From: Afifellaceae bacterium
GTDB lineage: Bacteria > Pseudomonadota > Alphaproteobacteria > Rhizobiales > Afifellaceae
Direction: 5' to 3'
DNA: 64,000 nt
Assembly: GCA_028284625.1 (NCBI GenBank)
Contig: JANQRH010000013.1
Location: 1 to 64,000, forward strand
Positions 48,556 through 56,504 of this stretch are shown here, one piece after another. The translations under genes and the position numbers were made by a program. The notes beneath the pieces were generated by a model that saw nothing but the letters and a program-made list of their open reading frames with translations, was not told the origin of the DNA and did no database searches. The number at the start of each line of letters is the position of its first letter. Position 1 is the stretch's first letter.

Positions 48556-49197
48556 ATGTCACAGAAATACCAAGGCGTTACCGTCGTCGACCACCCGCTG
48601 GTCGAGCACAAGCTGACGATCATGCGCAACAAGGAGACATCGACGCGCGGCTTTCGCCAGCTCCTGCGCGAAATCGCCGGGCTCCTGACCTACGAGGCGA
48701 CCCGCGATCTGCCGCTTGAAGAGCTTCAGATCGAGACACCGCTGACGGCCATGACCGGCCGCAAGATCGCCGGCAAGAAGCTGGTCTACGCCTCCATCCT
48801 GCGCGCCGGCAACGGGCTCCTGGAAGGGATGCTCGACCTGGTACCGTCGGCCCGCGTCGCGCATATCGGTCTCTATCGTGATCCGGAGACGCTGGAGCCG
48901 GTGGAATACTATTTCAAAGCGCCGGATGACCTTGCCGACCGCACCATCATCTGTGTCGACCCGATGCTGGCGACTGCTAATTCGGCGGTCGCGGCGGTGG
49001 AAAAACTGAAGGGCCGCGGCGCCAAGGACATCCGCTTCGTCTGCCTGCTCGCCGCCCCTGAGGGGATTGAGCGCTTCCGCTCCGCCCACCCGGATGTGCC
49101 GGTCTTCACCGCCGCCATCGACAGCCACCTCAACGACCACGGCTACATCGTGCCGGGCCTCGGCGACGCCGGCGACCGGATGTACGGGACGAAGTAG
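48556..49197 (+). CDS. upp: Uracil phosphoribosyltransferase
   Basis: Salvage enzyme of 213 residues making UMP from uracil and [24 protein letters not shown] is the standard N-terminus; the PRPP loop is [20 protein letters not shown] and the C-terminal [17 protein letters not shown] binds uracil. GAGGAGGG stands eight bases before ATG 48556, a strong site. It completes a route in which cytidine is deaminated, uridine or deoxyuridine phosphorolysed, and the freed uracil recaptured. Confidence 0.95.
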   Translation: MSQKYQGVTVVDHPLVEHKLTIMRNKETSTRGFRQLLREIAGLLTYEATRDLPLEELQIETPLTAMTGRKIAGKKLVYASILRAGNGLLEGMLDLVPSARVAHIGLYRDPETLEPVEYYFKAPDDLADRTIICVDPMLATANSAVAAVEKLKGRGAKDIRFVCLLAAPEGIERFRSAHPDVPVFTAAIDSHLNDHGYIVPGLGDAGDRMYGTK

Positions 49198-49224
49198 AGG
49201 CTTCTCGACGCTGCGGTTTCTGAG

Positions 49225-49306
49225 GTCGTCATGCCCGGACTTGATCCGGGCATCCATTCCTGAGCAACCTCAGCCAGATTGCCGGGTCAAGCCCGGCAAT
49301 GACGAC
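49225..49306. repeat. Inverted-repeat element in a convergent gap (copy W2)
   Basis: Ends GTCGTCATGCCCGG and CCCGGCAATGACGAC; shares its left arm and the CATCCATTCCTGAG extension exactly with 19509-19605, but its centre is shorter. Lies between the convergent upp and methyltransferase genes. Confidence 0.8.
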
Positions 49307-49352
49307 AGGGGAGGCGGCCACCCTGTTATCAACAAGCCGACGCCCGCGTCTT

Positions 49353-50423
49353 TTACTCCCGCCGCAGCGCTAGCACCTTGGAGAAGAACGCGTTGCTGCG
49401 CCCCTCTATCGCAAAGCCCGCCTCAACGAACATCCCCTCAAGGTCGTCGGCGAGGTAGCCGTCGAAATAGGGCTCGTGGAAAAGCGCGGGAAAAAGCTCC
49501 AACAGCCCGTCATAATCCGGTTCGTCGCCGGTCTGCAGCGAATCGACGAAGACAAGAAGCCCGCCCGGCTTGATGACACGCGCCAACTCACGCGCCACCG
49601 CGCGGCGCACGTCCGGCGGCAGCTCGTGAAAGAGATAGATGCAGGTCGCAATGTCGAGGCCGGCATCGGAGAGCGGAAGTGCCTCGGCCTTGGCGACGAG
49701 CGACCGCACGTTAGGGCGGCTGCCGATCCGGTGCCGGGTCTCGGCCATGTAGGCTTCGGAGAGGTCGATGGCGAGCGCCGGCAGGCGCGGAAAGGCCTGC
49801 CGCACCTGTCTCAGAAACGAGCCGGTGCCGCAGGCGATATCGGCGAATGTCACACGCCGCTGGTCGCGGCCTCTGAGCGCCTCCGCGATCGGCACCAGCG
49901 CCTGCCGCCGCATGGCGTTGGCCGACCCGGAAAACAGCACCTCCACCTGCATGTCGTAGAGGCGCGCTGAGTCTTCCGTCATCCAGCCGCCCGACTGGAA
50001 GTGAAAGTTCTGCATGTAATAGTCCGGCCGCTTCGCCGTCGCAGCATCGTCCGCCACTTCGCGGCCGACCTTGTGCTGCCGCCGGCGCACGACCTCCGGC
50101 ACGTCGCGGAAGAAGGCGCGGCTTCGCGCAAGCACGCCCGGCAACGCCCCGTCCTCGCGCTCCGGCATGGGATAGTAGCCGGCCTCGGCATTGGCGAGGT
50201 CGCGGCCAAGAAGCACGGCCACGTCGGCGAGAAGCCGTCGCGTATTGGGCACGGGCTGCGAGGGTTTTCTGATGACCCGCTTCGGCGCATCGGAGCGCGC
50301 CTCAAGCCGCCTCACCATGCGGCGCATCACGGCACCATGGCCGACATACCAGGCGACGCGGCCGCCCTGCCTCACGGCAAAGCCGACGCGATTGCTCCAG
50401 CGTTCAAGCGGTGTTTCAGGCAT
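49353..50423 (-). CDS. Class I SAM-dependent methyltransferase
   Basis: Methyltransferase of 356 residues from ATG 50423 (MPETPLERWSNRVGFAVRQG). A 150-residue N-terminal part of unknown fold precedes the SAM domain: VTFADIACGTGSFLRQVRQA, LALAIDLSEAYMAETRHRIG, LDIATCIYLFHELPPDVRRA and IKPGGLLVFVDSLQTGDEPD, the methyltransferase_11 pattern. I recall relatives in cyanobacteria and alphaproteobacteria with the same long N-terminus but know no established substrate. An upstream extension of the frame to 50732 lacks conservation and overlaps the next gene. Confidence 0.78.
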   Translation of the reverse strand: MPETPLERWSNRVGFAVRQGGRVAWYVGHGAVMRRMVRRLEARSDAPKRVIRKPSQPVPNTRRLLADVAVLLGRDLANAEAGYYPMPEREDGALPGVLARSRAFFRDVPEVVRRRQHKVGREVADDAATAKRPDYYMQNFHFQSGGWMTEDSARLYDMQVEVLFSGSANAMRRQALVPIAEALRGRDQRRVTFADIACGTGSFLRQVRQAFPRLPALAIDLSEAYMAETRHRIGSRPNVRSLVAKAEALPLSDAGLDIATCIYLFHELPPDVRRAVARELARVIKPGGLLVFVDSLQTGDEPDYDGLLELFPALFHEPYFDGYLADDLEGMFVEAGFAIEGRSNAFFSKVLALRRE

Positions 50424-50523
50424 GGCGTCGCGGCTCTTTTTCAGCGAAGACCGTAGCGTCTGAACAATGTCGGGATGCTGACAAGACTTCTCCGCGCATT
50501 CAATGCCCCAATTGGCCACATTG

Positions 50524-51480
50524 TTAGCGGCGCACCGCGCCGAGCAGGAACTCCTGGTTCCCCGAGCCACCTGTGATCGGGGAGGGGATGAGGCCTGCGA
50601 CCTGCCAGCGGAGCGCGGTGGCCACGGCCTCGGCTGCTTTCTCGGCGCGTAACCTCCCCCTTGAGGGGAGGTCGAAACCGGCGAGCGAAGCGAGATCGGT
50701 TTCGGGAGGGGGGCGCTGAGTGGAAACGGCATCCCCCCTCCCGAAGCTCGCTGCGGCTGCGCCTTGCGACCTTCGACCTCCCCTCCTGGGGGAGGTTACG
50801 GACCCGTCGAGTCGCAGAGCTTCAAGCCAGTGCGCGATGTCCTCCGCGGCGGCGCGGGCCGTTTCGAGGTCGCGGACCACGCCGCCTTTGCCGAGTGCGC
50901 CGCGCCCGACCTCAAATTGCGGCTTCACCAGAAACAGCCCCCACGCGCAGGGCTCCGCAAGAGCCAGAGCCGACGGCAGCGCCAGCTTCAACGAGATGAA
51001 GCTGAGGTCGGCGGTGACCGCCCCGATGCGATGCGCGCCAATTTGAGCTCGCGTCAGGTCGCGCGCGTTGACGCTCTCTAGCAGCGTCACGCGCGGATCG
51101 GCCGCGAGGGTCTTGTCCATCACGTTATGGCCGACATCCACCGCCACGACATGCGCGGCGCCGCGCTCCAGAAGCACTTGTGCGAAGCCACCGGTCGAAG
51201 CCCCGAGATCGAGCGCGGCGCGACCGGTCGGATCGAAGCCGAATGCGTCGAGCCCGGCAATCAGCTTCAGTGCGGCGCGTGACACGTAGCGCGCCGCCGG
51301 ATCGGCGGCGGTGACGATGGTATCATCGTGCACTGGCCGCGCCGGCTTGGTTTCGACCTCGCCGTCCACGGCGACCGTGCCGCGCTTCACCATATCGCGC
51401 GCCCGGGCCCGGCTCGGCGCCAAGCCGCGCGCTACCAGCGCTTCGTCGAGCCGCATACGGTGATCGCTTGTCATGGCCAT
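50524..51480 (-). CDS. tlyA: TlyA-type rRNA 2'-O-methyltransferase/hemolysin family, with in-frame repeat insertion
   Basis: SAM-dependent RNA methyltransferase of 318 residues; the family usually has about 245-270. An N-terminal S4 RNA-binding domain (MRLDEALVARGLAPSRARAR) is followed by the FtsJ-like fold: ALDLGASTGGFAQVLLERGA (SAM site), VAVDVGHNVMDKTLAADPRV, VTADLSFISLKLALPSALAL and FLVKPQFEVGRGALGKGGVV. The end, LIPSPITGGSGNQEFLLGAV, is also typical. Between the last two parts, residues about 227-278 are encoded by a 153-bp double palindrome and are Arg/Pro/Gly/Ser-rich without family counterpart. The start is ATG 51480 or 51474. Confidence 0.86.
   Translation of the reverse strand: MAMTSDHRMRLDEALVARGLAPSRARARDMVKRGTVAVDGEVETKPARPVHDDTIVTAADPAARYVSRAALKLIAGLDAFGFDPTGRAALDLGASTGGFAQVLLERGAAHVVAVDVGHNVMDKTLAADPRVTLLESVNARDLTRAQIGAHRIGAVTADLSFISLKLALPSALALAEPCAWGLFLVKPQFEVGRGALGKGGVVRDLETARAAAEDIAHWLEALRLDGSVTSPRRGGRRSQGAAAASFGRGDAVSTQRPPPETDLASLAGFDLPSRGRLRAEKAAEAVATALRWQVAGLIPSPITGGSGNQEFLLGAVRR
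50648..50800. repeat. Double palindrome (X) inside the tlyA coding region
   Basis: 153 bp, exactly 51 codons. Terminal inverted repeats of 29 bp begin CGTAACCTCCCCC (50648) and end GGGGGAGGTTACG (50800), differing at two or three bases; an inner perfect stem TTCGGGAGGGGGG (50701-50713) pairs with CCCCCCTCCCGAA (50733-50745). The reading frame stays open through it. Confidence 0.9.
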
Positions 51481-51527
51481 TGATGACACATGCGTGGGCC
51501 TTTTTTCATCGGCATTGCGGCACAACA

Positions 51528-51679
51528 ACCTCCCCCTTGCGGGAAGGTCGAAAACCAAGGAGCAGCGCGACGCCGGTTTTCGGGTGGGGGTCGCTGAGCC
51601 GATGTCATCACCCCCACCCGAAATTCGTGCACATCGCTTCGCAATGTTTCGAATTTCGACCTCCCCGCAAGGGGGAGGT
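51528..51679. repeat. Double palindrome (Y) upstream of tlyA
   Basis: 152 bp, same architecture as X: outer arms ACCTCCCCCTTGCGGGAAGG (from 51528) and its near-perfect complement ending 51679; inner perfect stem TTTCGGGTGGGGGT (51578-51591) and ACCCCCACCCGAAA. Where X has A/T pairs in the inner stem, Y has T/A, so the differences are compensatory. Confidence 0.88.
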
Positions 51680-51703
51680 GGGAGCTGAAGTCAGCTGACC
51701 GGC

Positions 51704-51856
51704 CTAGACCAGCCCGCAATAGGCGAGCCCGGCCATGATGGCGGTCAGGAAGATGTCCGTGCCCCAATAGGCCCAGCCGACGCCGCCGAGAAAGAACAGC
51801 AGCGCGAAGGCCGCGAGCGCAGCCTTGACGATCGGGTCGAGGGGTTGGGCCTGCAT
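51704..51856 (-). CDS. Small membrane protein, unknown function
   Basis: 50 residues from the ATG at 51856: a short polar start QAQPLDPIVKAALAAFALLF, then one or two hydrophobic segments (AALAAFALLFFLGGVGWAYW and TDIFLTAIMAGLAYCGLV). No named family. It lies between SCO1 and tlyA on the same strand. I recall similar short proteins in Rhizobiales at this place, which supports it being real; an in-frame extension to 51919 runs through an intergenic repeat and is rejected. Confidence 0.6.
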   Translation of the reverse strand: MQAQPLDPIVKAALAAFALLFFLGGVGWAYWGTDIFLTAIMAGLAYCGLV

Positions 51857-51878
51857 GGCGCTAGCTCTTTGTTGAAGC

Positions 51879-51920
51879 ATGATCTTGTCCGAAAACCGGA
51901 AGCCACTTTTCGGGATCATG
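51879..51920. repeat. Rhizobial-type intergenic palindrome
   Basis: CATGATC (51879-51885) and GATCATG (51914-51920) bound an inner CCGAAAA ... TTTTCGG. Same family as 55370-55412 and the half copy at 5552. It begins three bases beyond the SCO1 stop and could end that transcript. Confidence 0.75.
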
Positions 51921-51922
51921 CC

Positions 51923-52534
51923 CTATCCTGCCACAAGCCGCCTCAGCTTGGCCAATGCCGTCTCGCGCGCCTCGGCATGCGCGATCGTGCCGACGAAATT
52001 GCCGTCCGCGTCGTGCAGGATCATGGAGGCGGTATGGTCCATGGTGTAATCGCCGTCGTCGAGCGGCACTTTGCGGCTGTAGATCTTGTAGTCCTTGGCC
52101 ATGGCCATCACCGCGTCGGGCTCGCCGGTGACGCCGATGATGCGTTCCGAAAAGGCGGTGACGTAGTCGCTGAGCACGTCGGTCGTGTCGCGCTCCGGGT
52201 CGACCGTCACGAAGACGAAACGGAGCTTGTCGGCATCCGGTCCCAGTTCCGCCGCCCAGTCGCTCATCTGCATCAGCCCGGTGGGGCAGATGTCCGGGCA
52301 ATGCGTGAAGCCGAACAGCGTCACCGATGGTTTGCCACGAAAGATCGCCTCGCTGACCGGCTCGTCGTTGTGGTTCACCAATTCGAATGCGCCGCCCAGC
52401 GGCGCGCCCGGCGCGGTCGTGGAGGCAGTGTTCGATGGTCCGCCAAACAGCGAGAAGCCGCCGGCGGTGAGTGCCCCAAGCACGAACAGAGCAACGGCGA
52501 CGGCGGCCCAAAGCGCGATGCGAATGGATTTCAT
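51923..52534 (-). CDS. SCO1/SenC family copper chaperone
   Basis: Membrane-anchored thioredoxin-fold protein of 203 residues that delivers copper to the CuA centre of cytochrome c oxidase. One N-terminal helix (ALWAAVAVALFVLGALTAGG) anchors it in the periplasmic leaflet. The copper site is Cys-x3-Cys in GFTHCPDICPTGLMQMSDWA together with the distant His in TMDHTASMILHD. VTVDPERDTTDVLSDYVTAF is also conserved. A 45-residue membrane peptide is encoded just upstream. No cox oxidase genes are nearby. Confidence 0.92.
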   Translation of the reverse strand: MKSIRIALWAAVAVALFVLGALTAGGFSLFGGPSNTASTTAPGAPLGGAFELVNHNDEPVSEAIFRGKPSVTLFGFTHCPDICPTGLMQMSDWAAELGPDADKLRFVFVTVDPERDTTDVLSDYVTAFSERIIGVTGEPDAVMAMAKDYKIYSRKVPLDDGDYTMDHTASMILHDADGNFVGTIAHAEARETALAKLRRLVAG

Positions 52535-52563
52535 TCGTTGCTCTCCGGCCCCGCCCGCGCGCG

Positions 52564-52701
52564 CTACTGTCGCTGCGCCTTCACGGCGACGGGATCGCCC
52601 GCGCCTTCGACCGCACCCATATCAGCGCGCACAAAGGCCACGATCGCAACAACCGTTATAGCAACGGCAGCAACGGCGGGGAGCACGATCCGCATCTTCA
52701 T
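52564..52701 (-). CDS. Small single-helix membrane protein, unknown function
   Basis: 45-residue reading frame on the minus strand: MKMRIVLPAVAAVAITVVAI, then VAFVRADMGAVEGAGDPVAV and KAQRQ. It has a basic start, one strong membrane helix (residues 5-24) and a short polar tail, so it would be a bitopic or secreted peptide. It lies 29 bp upstream of SCO1 and 102 bp from dxs, on the same strand. Length and lack of a family make the call tentative, but the composition (basic-hydrophobic-polar) is not what a random frame would give. Confidence 0.45.
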   Translation of the reverse strand: MKMRIVLPAVAAVAITVVAIVAFVRADMGAVEGAGDPVAVKAQRQ

Positions 52702-52803
52702 GACATGTAACGTGGCGTCGTCGTCCCACAATGTGGATTGCGCCGATGGACGCGGGGGCCGCGCCCAATCGTCACGTCGCGCCGAAGGCCCGCTGCCGAA
52801 GCC

Positions 52804-54726
52804 TCAGGCGTCGGAGGCGCGAAGCCCCGTCCGTGCGCCGCTCCGCTCCAGCACCTCGAAGACCTGGCGGACGATCGCCGCTGAATCGAGGCCGGCCTCT
52901 TCGTACATCGCCTCCGGCTTGTCCTGGTCGATGAAGATGTCGGGCATGACCATGGTGCGAACGGCAACGCCGTGATCGAGCAGGCCGTGCTGGGAGAGCG
53001 TGTAGAGGACATGGCTGCCGAAGCCGCCGATCGCCGCTTCTTCCACGGTGATCATGACTTCGTGCTCGCGCGCTAGCCTCAGCACCAGATCCGTGTCGAC
53101 CGGTTTGGCGAAGCGGGCGTCGGCAACCGTGGTGGAAAGACCACGGCTTTCCAGTTCCTCAGCAGCCTTCAGCGCATGCTGCAACCGGCCGCCGAGCGAC
53201 AGAAGCGCCACCTTGGTTCCTTCCTTGACGATGCGGCCACGGCCGATCTCCAGGAGTTCGCCGCGCTCCGGCATGTCCACGCCGATACCCTCGCCGCGCG
53301 GGTAGCGGAAAGCGATGGGCCCGTCGTCATAGGCGGCCGCCGTGCGCACCATGTGCATCAGCTCCGCCTCGTCACCCGCCGCCATAACGATGAAGTTCGG
53401 CAGGCAGCCGAGATAGGCGAGATCGAAACTGCCGGCATGCGTCGGCCCGTCGGCGCCGACCAGTCCGGCGCGGTCCATGGCGAAGCGCACCGGCAGGTTC
53501 TGGATCGCAACGTCGTGGACCACCTGGTCGTAGGCGCGCTGCAGGAAGGTTGAGTAGATCGCCGCGAAGGGCCTCATGCCCTCCGTCGCCAGACCAGCGG
53601 CAAAGGTCACGCCATGCTGCTCGGCGATGCCCACATCGAATGTGCGCTCCGGAAACTCCTTGCCGAAGAGGTCGACGCCGGTGCCGGACGGCATCGCCGC
53701 GGTGATCGCCACGATGCGGTCGTCCTGGCGCGCCTCCTGGATGAGGCCTTGCGCAAACACCTTGGTGTAGGACGGCGCGTTCGATTTCGCCTTGGCCTGC
53801 TCGCCGGTGATGACGTTGAACTTCGACACGCCGTGATATTTGTCTGCGGACGCTTCCGCCGGGGCGTAGCCTTTGCCCTTTTGCGTGCGCACATGGATGA
53901 TGACCGGGCCGGTCTCGGTGTCGCGCACGTTGGAGAGAACCGGCAGCAGGTGGTCGATATTGTGGCCGTCGATCGGGCCGACATAGTAGAAACCGAGCTC
54001 CTCAAACAGCGTGCCGCCGGTCACCATGCCGCGCGCGAATTCCTCTGCGCGAAGGGCACCGATTTCCAAAGCCTTGGGCAGCTTCTGCGCCAGGTTCTTG
54101 CCCGCTTCGCGCAGTGACTGATAGGCGCGGCCGGAGAAGAGCCGCGCCAGATAAGCAGCCATGGCGCCGACTGGCGGAGCGATCGACATGTCGTTGTCGT
54201 TGAGGATGACGATCAGCCGCGAGTTCATGCCGCCGGCATTGTTCATGGCCTCATAGGCCATGCCTGCCGACATGGCGCCGTCGCCGATCACGGCGATGAC
54301 ATTGTTGTTGCCGCCGGAAAGGTCGCGGCCCACCGCCATGCCGAGCCCGGCGGAGATGGAGGTGGAGGAATGCGCCGTGCCAAACGGGTCGTAATCGCTT
54401 TCCGCACGCTTGGTGAAGCCGGACAGGCCGCCGCCTTGCCGGATCGTGCGAATGCGGTCGCGCCGTCCAGTGATGATCTTGTGCGGATAGGCCTGATGAC
54501 CGACGTCCCAGATCAGCCTGTCATCGGGCGTATTGAAGACGTAGTGGATCGCGACGGTGAGCTCCACGACCCCGAGTCCGGCGCCCAGATGACCGCCGGT
54601 CACGGAGACGGCGTCGATCATCTCAGCACGCAGTTCGTCGGCGAGCTGCCGCAGATCTTTTTTGTCCAGACGACGGAGATCAGCAGGCGTGCTGATGCCG
54701 TCAAGCAATGGTGTTTTGACCGCCAT
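52804..54726 (-). CDS. dxs: 1-deoxy-D-xylulose-5-phosphate synthase
   Basis: Thiamine-diphosphate enzyme of 640 residues that condenses pyruvate and glyceraldehyde-3-phosphate, the entry step of the MEP isoprenoid pathway. [20 protein letters not shown] and [17 protein letters not shown] are at the N-terminus; the ThDP motif is [29 protein letters not shown] appears as [20 protein letters not shown], and the transketolase-like Pyr domain has the catalytic Glu in [18 protein letters not shown]. Isoprenoids made here would feed quinones, bactoprenol (uppP) and possibly carotenoids. Neighbour of xseB, a frequent pairing. Confidence 0.96.
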   Translation of the reverse strand: MAVKTPLLDGISTPADLRRLDKKDLRQLADELRAEMIDAVSVTGGHLGAGLGVVELTVAIHYVFNTPDDRLIWDVGHQAYPHKIITGRRDRIRTIRQGGGLSGFTKRAESDYDPFGTAHSSTSISAGLGMAVGRDLSGGNNNVIAVIGDGAMSAGMAYEAMNNAGGMNSRLIVILNDNDMSIAPPVGAMAAYLARLFSGRAYQSLREAGKNLAQKLPKALEIGALRAEEFARGMVTGGTLFEELGFYYVGPIDGHNIDHLLPVLSNVRDTETGPVIIHVRTQKGKGYAPAEASADKYHGVSKFNVITGEQAKAKSNAPSYTKVFAQGLIQEARQDDRIVAITAAMPSGTGVDLFGKEFPERTFDVGIAEQHGVTFAAGLATEGMRPFAAIYSTFLQRAYDQVVHDVAIQNLPVRFAMDRAGLVGADGPTHAGSFDLAYLGCLPNFIVMAAGDEAELMHMVRTAAAYDDGPIAFRYPRGEGIGVDMPERGELLEIGRGRIVKEGTKVALLSLGGRLQHALKAAEELESRGLSTTVADARFAKPVDTDLVLRLAREHEVMITVEEAAIGGFGSHVLYTLSQHGLLDHGVAVRTMVMPDIFIDQDKPEAMYEEAGLDSAAIVRQVFEVLERSGARTGLRASDA

Positions 54727-55101
54727 AGCGGGAGTCCCCCAACACGGAATTCTTCAAGTTTATGTGGTGTTACAGCGAGCTAAGGGCAGTTACAGCATCT
54801 GCGGAGCAGCCCGCAAAGTGCGGTTTCGCCACACCGTTGACGAATCACAACACAGCGGTTTTCGGGCGACGCGCGATGTCGCGGCTCGAGGCGGTAATTC
54901 GATACCGGGAGCGGGACGTCACGGCATCCGGCGTGAAAGGCCGCGTTAAGGCTCGGAAAAAAACCACCTTAGAATCATTATGTTGTAGGCATAAGCTGCC
55001 AATCTGCTGCGGCCGGGCCTGCGAAGTACGACCGGCCGAGCGTGGGACGGCACATTTGCCGCGAAGGCGGAATTTCGCCAGAAAGCGCCCGCGACCGTTG
55101 G
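54727..55101. other. 375-bp gap between xseB and dxs; possible dxs promoter
   Basis: No reading frame here looks like a gene. The stretch is less GC-rich than the surroundings around 54955-54995; on the minus strand this reads TTGGCA, then ACATAATGATTCTAAGG, which could be promoter-like for dxs. No repeat family seen elsewhere in the window occurs in it. Confidence 0.4.
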
Positions 55102-55353
55102 TCACGTGCTGCTGTCGAAGGGCTCCGTACCCACGGCCTTGCCTTCGGCGGAGCGGATGGCCTCCACACGCTCCTCGGCCTGCGCCAAGAGGGCCTCGCA
55201 GCGTTTTTTCAGCGCTTCGCCGCGTTCGTAGATGGCGATGGATTCCTCCAGCGCCACGTCGCCACGCTCAAGCTTGGTGACGATTGCCTCAAGCTCCTTG
55301 AGAGCGGCTTCAAAGCTCAGAGTATTCACGTCGGGTGGCGTTTTGTCTGCCAA
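55102..55353 (-). CDS. xseB: Exodeoxyribonuclease VII small subunit
   Basis: 83-residue helical protein that forms, with XseA, the ssDNA exonuclease [23 protein letters not shown], then [20 protein letters not shown] is the whole family signature. It precedes dxs on the minus strand; xseA is elsewhere. The upstream gap toward the deacetylase carries a rhizobial-type palindrome. Confidence 0.92.
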   Translation of the reverse strand: MADKTPPDVNTLSFEAALKELEAIVTKLERGDVALEESIAIYERGEALKKRCEALLAQAEERVEAIRSAEGKAVGTEPFDSST

Positions 55354-55369
55354 AGAGGCTCTCCCTCAA

Positions 55370-55467
55370 GCACGATCCGAAAAGTGGGAACCGGTTTTCG
55401 GATAAATCGTGCGTCGCAACAGAAGATAGAGCGTTGGAGCGATTCAACGAAGCGCGATAACGCTCTA
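55370..55467. repeat. Compound rhizobial-type intergenic repeat
   Basis: First part: GCACGATCCGAAAA (55370) and TTTTCGG ... ATCGTGC (ending 55412) as nested inverted repeats. Second part: TAGAGCGTT (55427 region) and AACGCTCTA (ending 55467). The two parts appear separately at 51879 and 3869, so this is the complete form of the element. Its last bases reach the deacetylase stop codon. Confidence 0.75.
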
Positions 55468-56418
55468 CCCCGCCATTAATTGGCGGATGTGGGCAGCGCC
55501 CGATTCCGCCAGTCCTCTGAGATCATACCCGCCTTCGAGCATCGCCACGACCCGGCCGGCGGCGCAATCGTCGGCGATCTCCATAAGCTCCGCCGTCGCC
55601 CAGACAAAATCGGCCGCATCCAGGTTGATCTCCGCCAGCGGGTCTCGGCGGTGCGCATCGAAACCGGCGGAGATGATGATGAGGTCTGGCTGAAACGCCC
55701 TGACCGCCGGCAGGATGCGCTCCTGGAACGCCGCGCGGAACGCGGCTGCGCCGTCGCCAGGCGCCAGCGGAACGTTGACGATATTGCCGACACCCGTCTC
55801 CGACGCCGCGCCCGTGCCTGGAAAGAGCGGCATCTGGTGCGTTGAGGCGTAGAGCACGGACGGGTCGGACCAGAAGATTTCCTGCGTGCCGTTCCCGTGA
55901 TGAACGTCCCAGTCGATGATCGCGACGCGGTCCATGCCGTGCTTGCTCTGCGCGTGGCGCGCGGCAATTGCCACCGTGTCGAACAGGCAGAAACCCATGG
56001 CGCGCTGGGTCTCGGCGTGGTGGCCGGGCGGACGCGCCGCGCAGAAGGCGTTTCGCGCCTCGGCGGTAGCCACCGCATCGACGGCGTGCAGCGCTGCGCC
56101 GATCGCGCGCATCGCCGCCTCCCAGGAACCCGGCGAGACGGTCGTATCCATGTCGATGCGCGCCAATCCCTCGCTTGGAACCGCCGAACGAATGGCTTCC
56201 ACATAGCCTTCCGGATGGCAGAGCAGGGCGGCTTCGGCGTCTGCCAAAGGCGCTTCGACCCGCGCCAGTGCCGCAAAGGCCTGGTTGTCGAGCGCTGCGT
56301 GCAGAGCCTTGAGCCGGTCCGGCCGCTCCGGATGCCCGACCGGCGTCACATGGTCGAGGAAAGCCGCGTGGTGCAGAAGGAGGGTGGTCAAGAGCCGGTC
56401 CAGGTTCGCCGCGATCAT
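55465..56418 (-). CDS. Histone deacetylase family protein
   Basis: Zinc amidohydrolase of 317 residues from ATG 56418; the frame stays open upstream but conservation starts at LLLHHAAFLDHVTPVGHPER. Active-site motifs ARPPGHHAETQRAMGFCLFD and IIDWDVHHGNGTQEIFW contain the His dyad and the zinc Asp and His; ISAGFDAHRRDPLAEINL gives the last zinc Asp. Bacterial members deacetylate polyamines, acetoin-pathway proteins or lysine side chains. The substrate cannot be told here. Confidence 0.88.
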   Translation of the reverse strand: MIAANLDRLLTTLLLHHAAFLDHVTPVGHPERPDRLKALHAALDNQAFAALARVEAPLADAEAALLCHPEGYVEAIRSAVPSEGLARIDMDTTVSPGSWEAAMRAIGAALHAVDAVATAEARNAFCAARPPGHHAETQRAMGFCLFDTVAIAARHAQSKHGMDRVAIIDWDVHHGNGTQEIFWSDPSVLYASTHQMPLFPGTGAASETGVGNIVNVPLAPGDGAAAFRAAFQERILPAVRAFQPDLIIISAGFDAHRRDPLAEINLDAADFVWATAELMEIADDCAAGRVVAMLEGGYDLRGLAESGAAHIRQLMAG

Positions 56419-56504
56419 CTGGACGCGGGCCGTATGGCGCGTCAATCCCGCAGCCGGGCCGTCCCCAAGTGCGCTGCAGGCCGAGCAGCGACTGGCAGAC
56501 TTCG

